Of a DNA stretch of 64,000 nt, positions 54,565 through 63,924 are shown in pieces. The translations under genes and the position numbers were made by a program. Within the stretch, counting starts at the first letter, position 1. Every line of letters begins with the position of its first letter. Origin of the DNA: Salegentibacter sp. Hel_I_6 (GTDB taxonomy: Bacteria > Bacteroidota > Bacteroidia > Flavobacteriales > Flavobacteriaceae); NCBI RefSeq assembly GCF_000745315.1, contig NZ_JQNQ01000001.1, positions 3,844,001 to 3,908,000 of the forward strand, in the 5' to 3' direction. Below the pieces are notes generated by a model, which saw only the letters and a program-made list of their open reading frames with translations, was not told where the DNA came from and searched no databases.

Positions 54565-54666
54565 TGTTGTACGTATGTTGTACGTATGTTGTACGGATTT
54601 TAAAACGTTAATGGTAGGGCTTTACTGCAATAATATTATAAATGTAAGCATTTGTTGTACGGATTT
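54565..54666. repeat. TTGTACG direct repeats upstream of the fourth integrase
   Basis: TGTTGTACGTA occurs in direct tandem (54565-54575, 54576-54586), then TGTTGTACGGATTT (54587-54600), and again TGTTGTACGGATTT about 54653-54666, just before the integrase ATG at 54687. They could be recombinase arm sites, or operators that control the integrase. Confidence 0.55.
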
Positions 54667-54686
54667 AGAACATTAAAAATTCAAAA

Positions 54687-55895
54687 ATGGCGGTTGTAAA
54701 AATAGTATTGCATAAAGTTAAACGTGCTGATGGTACTTTTCCTGTCAGCTTAAGAGTAACTAAAAACAGGAAAACAAAATATTTCAAAACTATATTTAAT
54801 GTATTTCCTGAAGAATGGGATGCCAGTGCGGAATTATTCAACAAAAGACATAAAAACTATCTTCAGGACAATAGGCTACTTTTAAAATTTAAAGAACGTG
54901 CGTTTAGGATTTATTCCGAACTACAGCTTAAAAATGAAAGTTTTCGACTTTCTGAATTTGAAAATGCTTTTCGAGTAACCTCCAATCCTGAATCAAAGAA
55001 ATTTTTTTATTTCTGGAATGATTTAATTCAAGAATTTAACTCAGCCGGCAGAACTGGCAATGCAAGAATTCATAATGAAGCTTTTCTAGCCCTTAAAAAA
55101 TTCAATTTATCAACTCGACTGGAGTTCGAAGACATTACGGTTACCTACTTGTCAAAATTTGAAACGCATTTGCGTTCACTGGGTGGAAATGATGGTGGTA
55201 TCAGTTTGCGAATGCGAACAATTAGGGCTGTTTTTAATAAAGCCATTGCACGAGATATAATTTCAGCGGACATTTATCCTTTTAAGAATTATAAAATTTC
55301 TAAGCTTAAAAGCAAGCCTGCGAAAAGAGCTCTTGACTTTACCGAGATAATGAGAATAGTAAAGATGGATATATCAAAATATCCTCATCTTTTACATAGT
55401 CATAAATATTTTGTTTTCAGCTTTTATACCCGGGGAATGAATTTCGCTGATCAAATTAATTTAAAATGGTCTCAAATTAATGGTGACAAAATATTTTACA
55501 CCCGGTCCAAATCAAAAGGAAATTTTAATATTACTATTCTGCCACCTGTTAGGGATATTTTGAATTATTTTAAGGCAAGATCTATTGGCACAAAATATGT
55601 TTTTCCTTTACTCTTGCAAGATAACTTGACCCCGCTTCAAATTGAAAACCGTAAACATAAAACGCTAAGTAAATATAATAAAGATTTAAAAGAGATCGCT
55701 ACTATCTGTAATATTGATAAAACTTTAACCAGCTATGTAGCCCGACATAGTTTTGCGAATAGCTTAAAGCAAATGGGCGTTGCCACAGATGTTATAAGCG
55801 AGTCACTGGGACATCAAAACCTAACAATTACCCAGGCTTACTTGAAAGAATTGGATAGCTCAGTATTGGATGCAGCAAGTGAATTGCTACTTTGA
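54687..55895 (+). CDS. Tyrosine recombinase, fourth integrase
   Basis: The protein has 402 residues. It has an Arm-DNA-binding domain with KVKRADGTFPVSLRVTKNRK, the SAM-like core (residues ~100-200), and a catalytic domain with FSFYTRGMNFADQINLKW (Arg), TSYVARHSFANSLKQMG (Arg; the usual His before it is Tyr, common in this family), SLGHQNLTITQAYLKEL (His and Tyr). It runs on the plus strand, away from the tRNA fragment 240 bp to its left. It may have inserted the metal-resistance genes at the same tRNA-Pro site. Confidence 0.88.
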   Translation: MAVVKIVLHKVKRADGTFPVSLRVTKNRKTKYFKTIFNVFPEEWDASAELFNKRHKNYLQDNRLLLKFKERAFRIYSELQLKNESFRLSEFENAFRVTSNPESKKFFYFWNDLIQEFNSAGRTGNARIHNEAFLALKKFNLSTRLEFEDITVTYLSKFETHLRSLGGNDGGISLRMRTIRAVFNKAIARDIISADIYPFKNYKISKLKSKPAKRALDFTEIMRIVKMDISKYPHLLHSHKYFVFSFYTRGMNFADQINLKWSQINGDKIFYTRSKSKGNFNITILPPVRDILNYFKARSIGTKYVFPLLLQDNLTPLQIENRKHKTLSKYNKDLKEIATICNIDKTLTSYVARHSFANSLKQMGVATDVISESLGHQNLTITQAYLKELDSSVLDAASELLL

Positions 55896-56202
55896 ATCTC
55901 AAGGTAGACTATAGTTTTTCACAAAGTAGTCGATATATTCGGGCAGTTGAGTCCAAGGTTTTATGCTCTTTAGTTAAAAGCTACCCCCGTCTTATCTTAT
56001 TTAAAAACAGTTAATTTTTTATTTGCTGTTCTTTTTGAAATACGTGTAGAGTTTCCTTAAGCTCGTAGAAAAGAAAGTTATCATGTGAATCTTTGTTGCA
56101 AATTGATTGCTCTGGATAAATTTTAGGTCAAAATTAAAACAATATTTTCTGGATAGAATTTTTTGCACACCCTGTGCATAGCTATTTTGTTATCTTTACA
56201 TT
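55896..56202. other. Intergenic region with candidate metal operon promoter
   Basis: About 300 bp with no gene. The right end holds the palindrome at 56164-56178 and a TATCTTTA segment (about 56191-56198) resembling the Bacteroidota -7 element TAnnTTTG, directly before the GTG at 56203. Confidence 0.55.
56164..56178. promoter_or_regulatory. Candidate operator upstream of the metal-efflux operon
   Basis: TGCACA-CCC-TGTGCA is a perfect 6-3-6 palindrome. It lies where the -33 region would be, about 25 bp before the TATCTTTA element. The Fur-family protein encoded at 62774 is the obvious candidate ligand, by inference only. Confidence 0.5.
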
Positions 56203-56529
56203 GTGAAAATAATTGCATTCATACTATCTATATATGTATTTGGGCTAAATTTTTTAGCCTGTAATGACAGTGATTCGTCGCAATTAATATATGATTCAGA
56301 AATAACCATAGTATCCGGCCAGAATCTGGACCTCGATCACACCCATAATCAGGAAGCGGATTTATGTCCTCCATTTTGTAGCTGTCATTGCTGCCATGTA
56401 CATACAATAGATTTTGGTTCTTCTAATTTCAAACCTTTAATCACGGAAATTCCTTCCAAAACTTTCGCTCATTTTGACAGCTCGGTGGAAGAACCTATCC
56501 TTTCTTTTTTAGATCCCCCAAAAGTATAA
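56203..56529 (+). CDS. DUF6660-like Cys/His-rich envelope protein
   Basis: The protein has 108 residues and a GTG start. The N-terminus is a signal (IIAFILSIYVFGLNFLAC), possibly a lipoprotein with C at about residue 20. The centre has a dense metal-ligand cluster, DHTHNQEADLCPPFCSC then HCCHVHT. Small proteins of this kind regularly precede CusA/CzcA-type pumps in Flavobacteriia. A periplasmic metal sensor or chaperone role is inferred. It is 125 bp upstream of the pump gene. Confidence 0.78.
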   Translation: MKIIAFILSIYVFGLNFLACNDSDSSQLIYDSEITIVSGQNLDLDHTHNQEADLCPPFCSCHCCHVHTIDFGSSNFKPLITEIPSKTFAHFDSSVEEPILSFLDPPKV

Positions 56530-56654
56530 TTCAGTTTTTATAGGATAACTATATCCTTTCTCGTCCTGGAGTTCTACAAATTCTCCAGACCAGTATTATC
56601 GATTTTTTCAACTCATAGAAAATATCGAAATGTTTAACTGAATTAATTTTTTAT

Positions 56655-59600
56655 ATGATCAATAGAATCATTTCATTTTCCATTAATAATAAATTTATTA
56701 TTGGGCTACTTACCTTAGCACTTATAGGAACAGGTATTTGGTCCATGATGACCGTTAACCTGGGATCGGTGCCAGATATTACTAATAATCAGGTTCAGGT
56801 GATTACCCAGTCACCTAATCTTGCCACAGAAGATATTGAACAATTTGTAACCTATCCTGTAGAACTTTCGATGGGTAATTTACCTGGGGTTACAGAGATT
56901 CGCTCTATTTCACGTTTTGGACTTTCGGTAGTTACTATTGTTTTCAAAGATGATATGGGAACCTATCTTCCTCGTCAACTTGTACAGGAGAAACTTAATG
57001 AATTAGGGGAGACCATACCCGATAAATTTGGAAGTCCTTCAATGGGGCCTATTTCAACCGGATTAGGTCAAATCTATGAGTATACCATACAACCAGAAAA
57101 GGGTTATAAAACTGAATATTCTCCTATGGAACTTAGAACTATTCAGGACTGGATAGTTAAAAGGCAACTTACCTTACTGGATGGGGTGGTGGAAGTAAAT
57201 TCTTTTGGAGGCTCCATAAAACAATATGAGGTAGCAATAAACCCGGAAAAATTAAACAGTATGGGTATAAGTATTTCTGAGGTTTATGAGGCTTTGTCTC
57301 GAAATAATGTAAATACAGGGGGAGCTTATATTGAGAAAAATAAAATGTCAAATTTTATTAGAGGTGAAGGTTTAATCCGTTCACTGGAAGATATAAGGAA
57401 AATTGCTATTACTACCGAAAATGCTGTTCCGATAACTATTGGAGATGTTGCGGAAGATGTTCAGTTTGGAAATCAGGTACGCTATGGGGCTTTCACCCAG
57501 GATGGAGAAGAAGCCGTAGGTGGGATAATTATGATGCTAAAAGGTGCCAATCCCAATGCTGTAATTCAGGATGTTAAAGATAGGATGGCAGAAGTTGAAA
57601 AGTCACTTCCTGAAGGTTTAACCATAGAACCAATTATTGATCGGAGTGAATTGATAGCCAGAACGACTGATACAGTCAAAACTAATTTACTGGAAGGTGC
57701 ATTAATAGTAATTTTTGCCCTGGTATTATTATTAGGTAGTCTAAGAGGTGGTCTTATTACCGCAACCACGATTCCACTATCACTGCTTTTTGCTTTTATT
57801 TTAATGAAACAATTCAATGTCTGGGCTAATCTAATGAGTTTGGGCGCTATTGACTTTGGAATCATTATAGACGGTGCAGTGATTATCATCGAAGGAACCG
57901 TGTATGAAATACAAAAACGGATTAGATCAGGCAAACTGAAATTTACTCAGGCTAAAATGGATGAAGTAGCCTATGATGCGGGAAGTACGATGATGAGTTC
58001 CGCGTTTTTTGGACAGATTATAATTCTTATTGTATTCACTCCTATACTTTTTCTTACGGGGGTAGAAGGAAAGATGTTTAAGCCTATGGCTTATACCTTC
58101 GGTTTTGCGATGATTGGAGCTATTTTCTTATGTCTTACCTATGTCCCTATGATGTCTGCCCTATTTATGAAACCCATTCAGAATAAAAAGAACTGGTTTG
58201 GAAAATTTGAACGCTGGTTGGAAAGGTTAAGTGATAAGATAATTGGTGGAATCCAAAAAGTGTATATGCCTTTACTGAAAGGGGCATTAAAACTGAAGCT
58301 CATTGTTGTTGGGGCCGCCGCCATTCTACTTGTGATAGCCGGTTTTATCTTTTCCAGAATGGGAGGAGAATTTGTGCCTCAACTTGATGAAGGAGATATT
58401 GCCATGCAGGCTTTGATCAGACCAGGGAGTTCATTAACAGAATCTATTGAAGTTTCCAAAAAAATAGAAAACATACTCCTAGAAAATTTCCCTGAAATTA
58501 AAACGGTAACCGCAAGGATTGGAGTAGCCGACATTCCTACAGATCCAATGCCAATGGATATCGCAGATATGTATCTGATCCTTGAAAAGGATAAGGATAA
58601 ATGGACAAGCGCTGAAACTAAAGAAGAACTTATAGCACAGATCAAGGAAAAACTGAATAAAGAACTTACAGGAGTAAATCTGGTGTTTACTCAACCTGTA
58701 GAATTAAGGTTCAACGAATTATTAGAAGGAGTAAGAGAAGATATTGCGGTTAAACTATATGGGGAGGACCTGGATGTGTTGTCGGAAAAGGTACAGGAAA
58801 TGGCTAATATTATCCAGACCGTACCTGGAGCAGGAGATGTTAATCCTGAACGAACATCTGGGCTGCCACAAATGACCGTGAAATTTAACCGTGATAAAAT
58901 TGCTCAATATGGCCTGGATATCCAAAAAGCAAATGATTATATAAGTACTGCTTTTGCGGGAGGAACCGCAGGAGTCATTTTTGAAGGAGAAAAGCGATTC
59001 GATTTAGTAGTAAGATTTGATGAAGAACATAGAAAGAATATTGATGACTTGCGTGGAATGTATATCGATCTTCCCGACGGAACTCAGGTACCGATAAAAG
59101 AAATAGCAGATATCGAATATGTTCCGGGCCCTATGCAAATTTCGAGAGATAATACCTACAGAAGAACCTATGTGGGTGTAAATGCCCGGGGAAGGGATGT
59201 AGAGTCAGTCGTTAATGATATTCAGCAAAGATTAGATGAAGAATTAGAATTACCTCCCGGGTATTATATAACTTATGGGGGGGAATTCGAAAATCTTCAG
59301 AGTGCTAAGGACCGCTTGATAATTGTTGTACCCATTGCCCTTTTCTTGATATTTGTTCTTCTATATTTTGCCCTAAAATCGTTTTCCCAATCTGTCATGA
59401 TCTATATAGCCATACCCCTCGCTGCCATTGGAGGTGTTTTTGCCCTTTGGTTGCGGGGAATGCCATTCAGTATTTCTGCTGGGGTAGGTTTTATTGTATT
59501 ATTCGGGGTTGCAGTTTTAAACGGGCTGGTACTAATAAATAGATTCAATTCTTTAAAAGAAGAAGGAGTAACCAGTATAAGAGATAGAATTTTTACAGGA

Positions 59601-61088
59601 ACCAAAGAACGAATACGACCTATTATGTTAACAGCAACAACAGATATTTTCGGTTTTTTACCAATGGCATTTTCCACATCAGCCGGTGCAGAAGTTCAAC
59701 AACCACTTGCTACGGTGGTTATAGGTGGGATGCTTACAGCTACACTGCTTACGCTGGTTGTATTACCAGTACTATATACCCTTGTAGAAAGAAAACGAGA
59801 GAAAAAAGAACAGAATAAACTAGGTTCTTCCAATTCGCGATCTTTAGCTACGATTTTGATAATTGGCTTAGTTTTAGGCGGAACCTTTTCTGTAAATGCA
59901 CAATCTGATGCAATGTCATCTGAATATTCACAACAGGATTCTTTACAAACAATTAGCTTGGAAGAGGCTAGAGAAATCGCAATTAAAAATTTTCCCCAGC
60001 TAAAAGCTGCCCAACTTGAAATTGAAAGTGAAGAAGTACTGCGTAAAACCGCTTATGATTTTGGAAATACCCAAATCTTTACAGGAAAGGAAGAAGTAGG
60101 AAATGGTTCTGATGGAATTTATACCCAGATTGGCGTCCAACAACAAGGCATTGATATTTTCGGAATTGCCCCGCGTTTAAAATTGCAGAAAGAAAGGGTC
60201 GCATTGGCCGAAAATGCTTTAGAATTAAATACTTTAGAAGTTGAACGTGAAGTAAGTAGAGCCTGGGCGTCAGTTTATACCCGGAAAAAAATGTATCAGG
60301 TTTACCGGAAGATGGACTCAATTTTTGAAGACATTGAAAGGGCCGCAAGGATTCGATATGAGACAGAAGCTACCTCTAAACTCGAATATCTTGCCACTTC
60401 TAATCAGGGGAGTGAGGTAAAAATACAATTAGAACAGTCCTATCGAAATTACCTGAAATCATTGCAGCGCCTAAACCTCTGGTTTGCCAGTGATACGATC
60501 TATGATGTACCAGATTTGCCCGTTGAAACCTTAGACGAACCTTTGAACTTTCTGGTAGAGTCCCTTGAAAATCATCCATCGCTTCAGGTTTCTGAACAAA
60601 GGGTGGATATTGCAAAAGCAATTACCAGAGAACGAAAATCAGAATTTCTGCCCAAATTTCAGGGCCAGTATGCCAGGCAGGAAATAAATGGACAGTCGGG
60701 ATTCTATCAATATCAATTGGGAATTCAAATCCCGCTATTTTTTGGACCGGAATTAGGACGTACACAAGAAGCTAAAGTCCATCGAAAGATTGCCGAGCAA
60801 AATTTTTACCAGGATAAACTCGAACTGGAAACCGCCTATAAAAATATGCGGGAAGAATTCATCAAATGGAGAAACTCCTGGAATTATTATAAAAATGAAG
60901 CGCTTCCATTGGCTAAGGAGCAACAGGATGGAGCTGTATTAGCTTTTAAGGAAGGAGCTATAGATTATGTAACCTTCCTTCAGAATATAAGAGATGCCAT
61001 TAGAATTGAGGTAAATGCCTGGGGTGCTTTCGATGATTATCTCGATAGCCGGTACCAACTTGAATATTACCTTGAAAATTCAAATTAA
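56655..61088 (+). CDS. CusA/CzcA heavy-metal RND pump fused to a TolC-like outer-membrane factor
   Basis: The protein has 1477 residues. Residues 1-1045 are a heavy-metal-efflux RND protein: N-terminal helix (FIIGLLTLALIGTGIWSMM), VPDITNNQVQVIT, proton-relay helix LGAIDFGIIIDGAVIIIEG (about 396-414), GGEFVPQLDEGDIAMQ and a second helix cluster ending VVLPVLYTLVER. A junction (about 1062-1083, SLATILIIGLVLGGTFSVNAQ) looks like an internal signal peptide. Residues 1100-1477 form a TolC-family helical barrel (ISLEEAREIAIKNFPQLKAAQLE, LATSNQGSEVKIQLEQSY). Single-protein inner/outer fusions of this kind are usual in Bacteroidota. With CusB it should export Cu, Ag, Zn, Co or Cd. Confidence 0.92.
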   Translation: MINRIISFSINNKFIIGLLTLALIGTGIWSMMTVNLGSVPDITNNQVQVITQSPNLATEDIEQFVTYPVELSMGNLPGVTEIRSISRFGLSVVTIVFKDDMGTYLPRQLVQEKLNELGETIPDKFGSPSMGPISTGLGQIYEYTIQPEKGYKTEYSPMELRTIQDWIVKRQLTLLDGVVEVNSFGGSIKQYEVAINPEKLNSMGISISEVYEALSRNNVNTGGAYIEKNKMSNFIRGEGLIRSLEDIRKIAITTENAVPITIGDVAEDVQFGNQVRYGAFTQDGEEAVGGIIMMLKGANPNAVIQDVKDRMAEVEKSLPEGLTIEPIIDRSELIARTTDTVKTNLLEGALIVIFALVLLLGSLRGGLITATTIPLSLLFAFILMKQFNVWANLMSLGAIDFGIIIDGAVIIIEGTVYEIQKRIRSGKLKFTQAKMDEVAYDAGSTMMSSAFFGQIIILIVFTPILFLTGVEGKMFKPMAYTFGFAMIGAIFLCLTYVPMMSALFMKPIQNKKNWFGKFERWLERLSDKIIGGIQKVYMPLLKGALKLKLIVVGAAAILLVIAGFIFSRMGGEFVPQLDEGDIAMQALIRPGSSLTESIEVSKKIENILLENFPEIKTVTARIGVADIPTDPMPMDIADMYLILEKDKDKWTSAETKEELIAQIKEKLNKELTGVNLVFTQPVELRFNELLEGVREDIAVKLYGEDLDVLSEKVQEMANIIQTVPGAGDVNPERTSGLPQMTVKFNRDKIAQYGLDIQKANDYISTAFAGGTAGVIFEGEKRFDLVVRFDEEHRKNIDDLRGMYIDLPDGTQVPIKEIADIEYVPGPMQISRDNTYRRTYVGVNARGRDVESVVNDIQQRLDEELELPPGYYITYGGEFENLQSAKDRLIIVVPIALFLIFVLLYFALKSFSQSVMIYIAIPLAAIGGVFALWLRGMPFSISAGVGFIVLFGVAVLNGLVLINRFNSLKEEGVTSIRDRIFTGTKERIRPIMLTATTDIFGFLPMAFSTSAGAEVQQPLATVVIGGMLTATLLTLVVLPVLYTLVERKREKKEQNKLGSSNSRSLATILIIGLVLGGTFSVNAQSDAMSSEYSQQDSLQTISLEEAREIAIKNFPQLKAAQLEIESEEVLRKTAYDFGNTQIFTGKEEVGNGSDGIYTQIGVQQQGIDIFGIAPRLKLQKERVALAENALELNTLEVEREVSRAWASVYTRKKMYQVYRKMDSIFEDIERAARIRYETEATSKLEYLATSNQGSEVKIQLEQSYRNYLKSLQRLNLWFASDTIYDVPDLPVETLDEPLNFLVESLENHPSLQVSEQRVDIAKAITRERKSEFLPKFQGQYARQEINGQSGFYQYQLGIQIPLFFGPELGRTQEAKVHRKIAEQNFYQDKLELETAYKNMREEFIKWRNSWNYYKNEALPLAKEQQDGAVLAFKEGAIDYVTFLQNIRDAIRIEVNAWGAFDDYLDSRYQLEYYLENSN

Positions 61089-61108
61089 AAACTAAGAAAG
61101 AAAACGAT

Positions 61109-62332
61109 ATGAACATAAGATCAATAAATATTTTAATGCTTGCCTTATCACTTACATTGTTTTTTGGGTGTGAAGAAAATTCTAATTCGGAAAAAGATAC
61201 TCAGGAGTCTAAAGCATCGGATTCTAAAGAAACAGAAGGTCACAATGAAGAAGAAGGCGGGATGCGCTCGGTAAATCTTTCAGAGATGAAATTTAATAGT
61301 TTGGGAATCAAAGTAGATACCTTACCTAAGAAAGCATTATCAGGAATAGTGGAAGCCAATGGACAACTAGAAGTGCCGCCTCAATACGAGGCTACCGTGA
61401 CTGCCACCTTAGGTGGGAATATTAATTCAATAAAAGTTATTGAAGGTGATAAGGTAAATAAAGGCCAGGTATTGGCATATCTATCCCATCCCAATTTGAC
61501 GAAAATACAAACTGACTATATCAATGCCTTTAACCGGATGCAGTTTTTAGAAAAGGAATTTGCAAGACAGAAGCGATTATACGAGGCTGAAGTTGGTTCA
61601 GGAAAGTCATTTCAACAAACCCAGGCAGATTTTCAGTCCGTAAAGGGAGAGGTAAGTGGTTACGAATCCCAATTAAGACAGTTAAACTTGGGTGCCTCTC
61701 AAGTCAGAAATGGCAACCTGTATGAATATATCCCGGTAGTAAGCCCCATTGAAGGTTATATAGAAAAAGTAAAGGTGCAAATTGGCCAATACGTAGAACC
61801 GCAAACCAGTATGTTTATGGTAGTTGATAATGAACATGTTCATGCCGATCTAATGGTTTTTGAGAAAGATATTTATAAGGTCAAGGAAGGCCAAAAAATA
61901 TCTTTTACGCTGGAATCGGTTCCCGGTAGTAACCTGACCGGAGAAATATATTCTGTAGGGAAGCAATTTGAACAAAATCCAAAAGCTGTACATGTGCATG
62001 CAGAAATCAAAAATAAAGAAGATTATCTTATTCCGGGGATGTATATTAAAGGAAAAATTCGGACAGGAGAAGAAGCAGTGCCTGCTCTACCTGAAGAGGC
62101 AGTGATTGAAGAAGATGGAAATCCTTACATCTTTACGGCTCAAAAACATCAGGAAGAAGGTAAAACAGAATGGGAATTAAAACCGATACAGGTAAGGACA
62201 GGGATAAATGAAGATGGATGGGTTGAAATTAAACTCCTGGAGCCACTTCCAGAAGGTACTTTAGTTGCTTATAATAATGCCTATTACCTGGTATCTGAAA
62301 TGCAGAAAAGCCAAAATTCCCATGGTCATTAA
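61109..62332 (+). CDS. RND efflux periplasmic adaptor (CusB/CzcB type)
   Basis: The protein has 407 residues. It has a lipoprotein signal (LMLALSLTLFFGC), an acidic linker (SKETEGHNEEEGG), a lipoyl-like hairpin (ATLGGNINSIKVIEGDKVNKGQVLAYLSHPN read in parts), a coiled-coil arm and beta-barrel domain (SPIEGYIEKVKVQIGQYVEP, VFEKDIYKVKEGQKI). The C-terminus is HGH and may bind metal. It starts 21 bp after the pump gene and forms the adaptor of the same tripartite system. Confidence 0.92.
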   Translation: MNIRSINILMLALSLTLFFGCEENSNSEKDTQESKASDSKETEGHNEEEGGMRSVNLSEMKFNSLGIKVDTLPKKALSGIVEANGQLEVPPQYEATVTATLGGNINSIKVIEGDKVNKGQVLAYLSHPNLTKIQTDYINAFNRMQFLEKEFARQKRLYEAEVGSGKSFQQTQADFQSVKGEVSGYESQLRQLNLGASQVRNGNLYEYIPVVSPIEGYIEKVKVQIGQYVEPQTSMFMVVDNEHVHADLMVFEKDIYKVKEGQKISFTLESVPGSNLTGEIYSVGKQFEQNPKAVHVHAEIKNKEDYLIPGMYIKGKIRTGEEAVPALPEEAVIEEDGNPYIFTAQKHQEEGKTEWELKPIQVRTGINEDGWVEIKLLEPLPEGTLVAYNNAYYLVSEMQKSQNSHGH

Positions 62333-62433
62333 ATAGAATTTTAAAAATTTAGATGGATGGGCTCTCTGTAAAATGTTTGTTTTAATTAAAGTTTCAGAGG
62401 GTTCATCCTTAATAAAGAATTAATAAAACAACG

Positions 62434-62790
62434 ATGAAAGAAATAAAAGCATTTATAAAGCCAAAACGGGTTCAAATAGTGATAGAATCCCTTAGCGAAA
62501 GCGGATTCAAAAGTATGACGCTGTCTCAGGGGGAAGGTACCGGAGCATTTAAAGCAAAAGGCGCATCGCCTTCTTTGGATTTCCGTGTAACCGACAGCCC
62601 GGTGGTAAAGTTAGAACTGGTATGTCAAAATGAAGAAGCACAATCAGCAATCGATATTATACTTGAGAATTCAAAAACAACTGAACCCGGTGATGGAATT
62701 ATTTATCTTTCAGATATTGAAGATGCCTTCCGAATAAAAACCGGAGAATCTTTGAATCGATCTGGATTAAATAATGATGGAAATGAGTGA
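62434..62790 (+). CDS. PII-like protein associated with metal efflux
   Basis: The protein has 118 residues in a ferredoxin-like alpha/beta pattern: MKEIKAFIKPKRVQIVIESL, a middle loop with GEGTGAFKAKG, VKLELVCQNEEAQSAIDII, and GDGIIYLSDIEDAFRIKTGE at the end. That is the P-II (GlnB) architecture, but without a clear uridylylated Tyr in the T-loop. Similar proteins are found beside CzcA/CusA operons in Bacteroidota and may sense nucleotides or metals. It overlaps the Fur-family gene by 17 bp, so the two are translationally coupled. Confidence 0.8.
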   Translation: MKEIKAFIKPKRVQIVIESLSESGFKSMTLSQGEGTGAFKAKGASPSLDFRVTDSPVVKLELVCQNEEAQSAIDIILENSKTTEPGDGIIYLSDIEDAFRIKTGESLNRSGLNNDGNE

Positions 62791-63199
62791 TATCGAAAAA
62801 AATTTAGAGGCACACGAAGTTCGGCCAACAGCCATGCGTATCCTGATCTATAAATTTATGGCCAAAAAAGACAGGGCTGTAACCCTTACCGAAATTGAGA
62901 ATGCTTTTGGAAAAGCAGACCGGGCTACATTATCTCGAACAATACGCACATTTGAAGCAAATGACATTGTGCATCAAATAGATGATGGCACAGGCATACC
63001 AAAATATGCGCTCTGTGAAAGTGATTGTAATTGCGAAGTAGAACAGGACTTACACATCCACTTTCATTGCAATAATTGTGATGAAACTGTTTGTTTGACC
63101 GATCATAAGATTCCACATATTAACCTGCCAGAGGGATATATGGCAGAAAATGTAAACCTGGTAGTAAAGGGAATATGTGAGAAATGTAGTGGTGTTTAA
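62774..63199 (+). CDS. Fur family metalloregulator
   Basis: The protein has 141 residues (the start could be any of the ATGs at 62774, 62777 or 62783). The winged-helix half reads EVRPTAMRILIYKFMAKKDRAVTLTEIE then FGKADRATLSRTIRTFEANDIVHQI. The C-terminal half has metal ligands CESDCNCEVEQDLHIHFHC, CNNCDETVC and CEKCSGV, so both the HxH-type sensor site and the zinc cysteines are present. It is probably the repressor of this efflux operon. Confidence 0.88.
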   Translation: MMEMSDIEKNLEAHEVRPTAMRILIYKFMAKKDRAVTLTEIENAFGKADRATLSRTIRTFEANDIVHQIDDGTGIPKYALCESDCNCEVEQDLHIHFHCNNCDETVCLTDHKIPHINLPEGYMAENVNLVVKGICEKCSGV

Positions 63200-63276
63200 T
63201 TTTTGAAGAGCAAGGAAGCATATAAAAAAGAGGTGAAAATGGAACTATATAGTATGGAGATTACCAAAATCAGTTT

Positions 63277-63909
63277 ATGGAAACGGAAAGAAAAAACGAT
63301 TTAAAAAAGGCAAGAACGCTTCAAATATGGAATGTCATTTATGATACCATTGAAGTAATAGTATCTCTAATTGCAGGAATAACTGCCAATAGTTCTGCTC
63401 TTATAGGATGGGCACTGGACAGTACAATAGAAGTGATAAGTGCGGCCACTTTAGGCTGGCGGCTGCATGGCGAGCTCAAGGGCATTGACGAAGAAAAAGT
63501 CAAAAAACGCAAGAAGATCACCCTTTATGTAATTGCAGTATCATTTACGTTGGTCTGCATATTCATCTCGTATGATTCAATCACAAAACTCCTTAGTCAG
63601 GAAACTGCAAGTTGGAGTACTATGGGATTAATCATTTTAATTATTTCTCTAATTATCAATCCCATTCTTATCTATTTCAAAAGAAAATATGGACATAAGC
63701 TGGACAGCCCAGCTTTACTTGCCGATGCCAAGGATACCTTTATCTGCCTATACCAAACCGTAGTTGTTCTTGCCGGTTTACTATTGGTAAACTGGCTGGG
63801 CTGGTGGTGGGCAGATCCTGTCGCGGCACTGCTCATTGTACCTTATGCAGCAAAGGAAGGTTGGGAAGCCTATACTAAAGGAAGAGAAATCAAGTATAAC
63901 ATCACTTAA
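63277..63909 (+). CDS. CDF-type cation transporter membrane protein
   Basis: The protein has 210 residues and is membrane-only, with five or six helices. Family marks are AGITANSSALIGWALDSTIEV (with the metal-binding Asp and Ser/His-type helix 2) and helix 5 SPALLADAKDTFICLYQTVVVLAG, then WWWADPVAALLIVPYAAKEGW. The usual cytoplasmic C-terminal domain is missing, as in several bacterial short CDF proteins. It probably exports divalent cations across the inner membrane and complements the RND pump. It begins 77 bp after the Fur gene. Confidence 0.85.
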   Translation: METERKNDLKKARTLQIWNVIYDTIEVIVSLIAGITANSSALIGWALDSTIEVISAATLGWRLHGELKGIDEEKVKKRKKITLYVIAVSFTLVCIFISYDSITKLLSQETASWSTMGLIILIISLIINPILIYFKRKYGHKLDSPALLADAKDTFICLYQTVVVLAGLLLVNWLGWWWADPVAALLIVPYAAKEGWEAYTKGREIKYNIT

Positions 63910-63924
63910 AAGACAGACATAACT

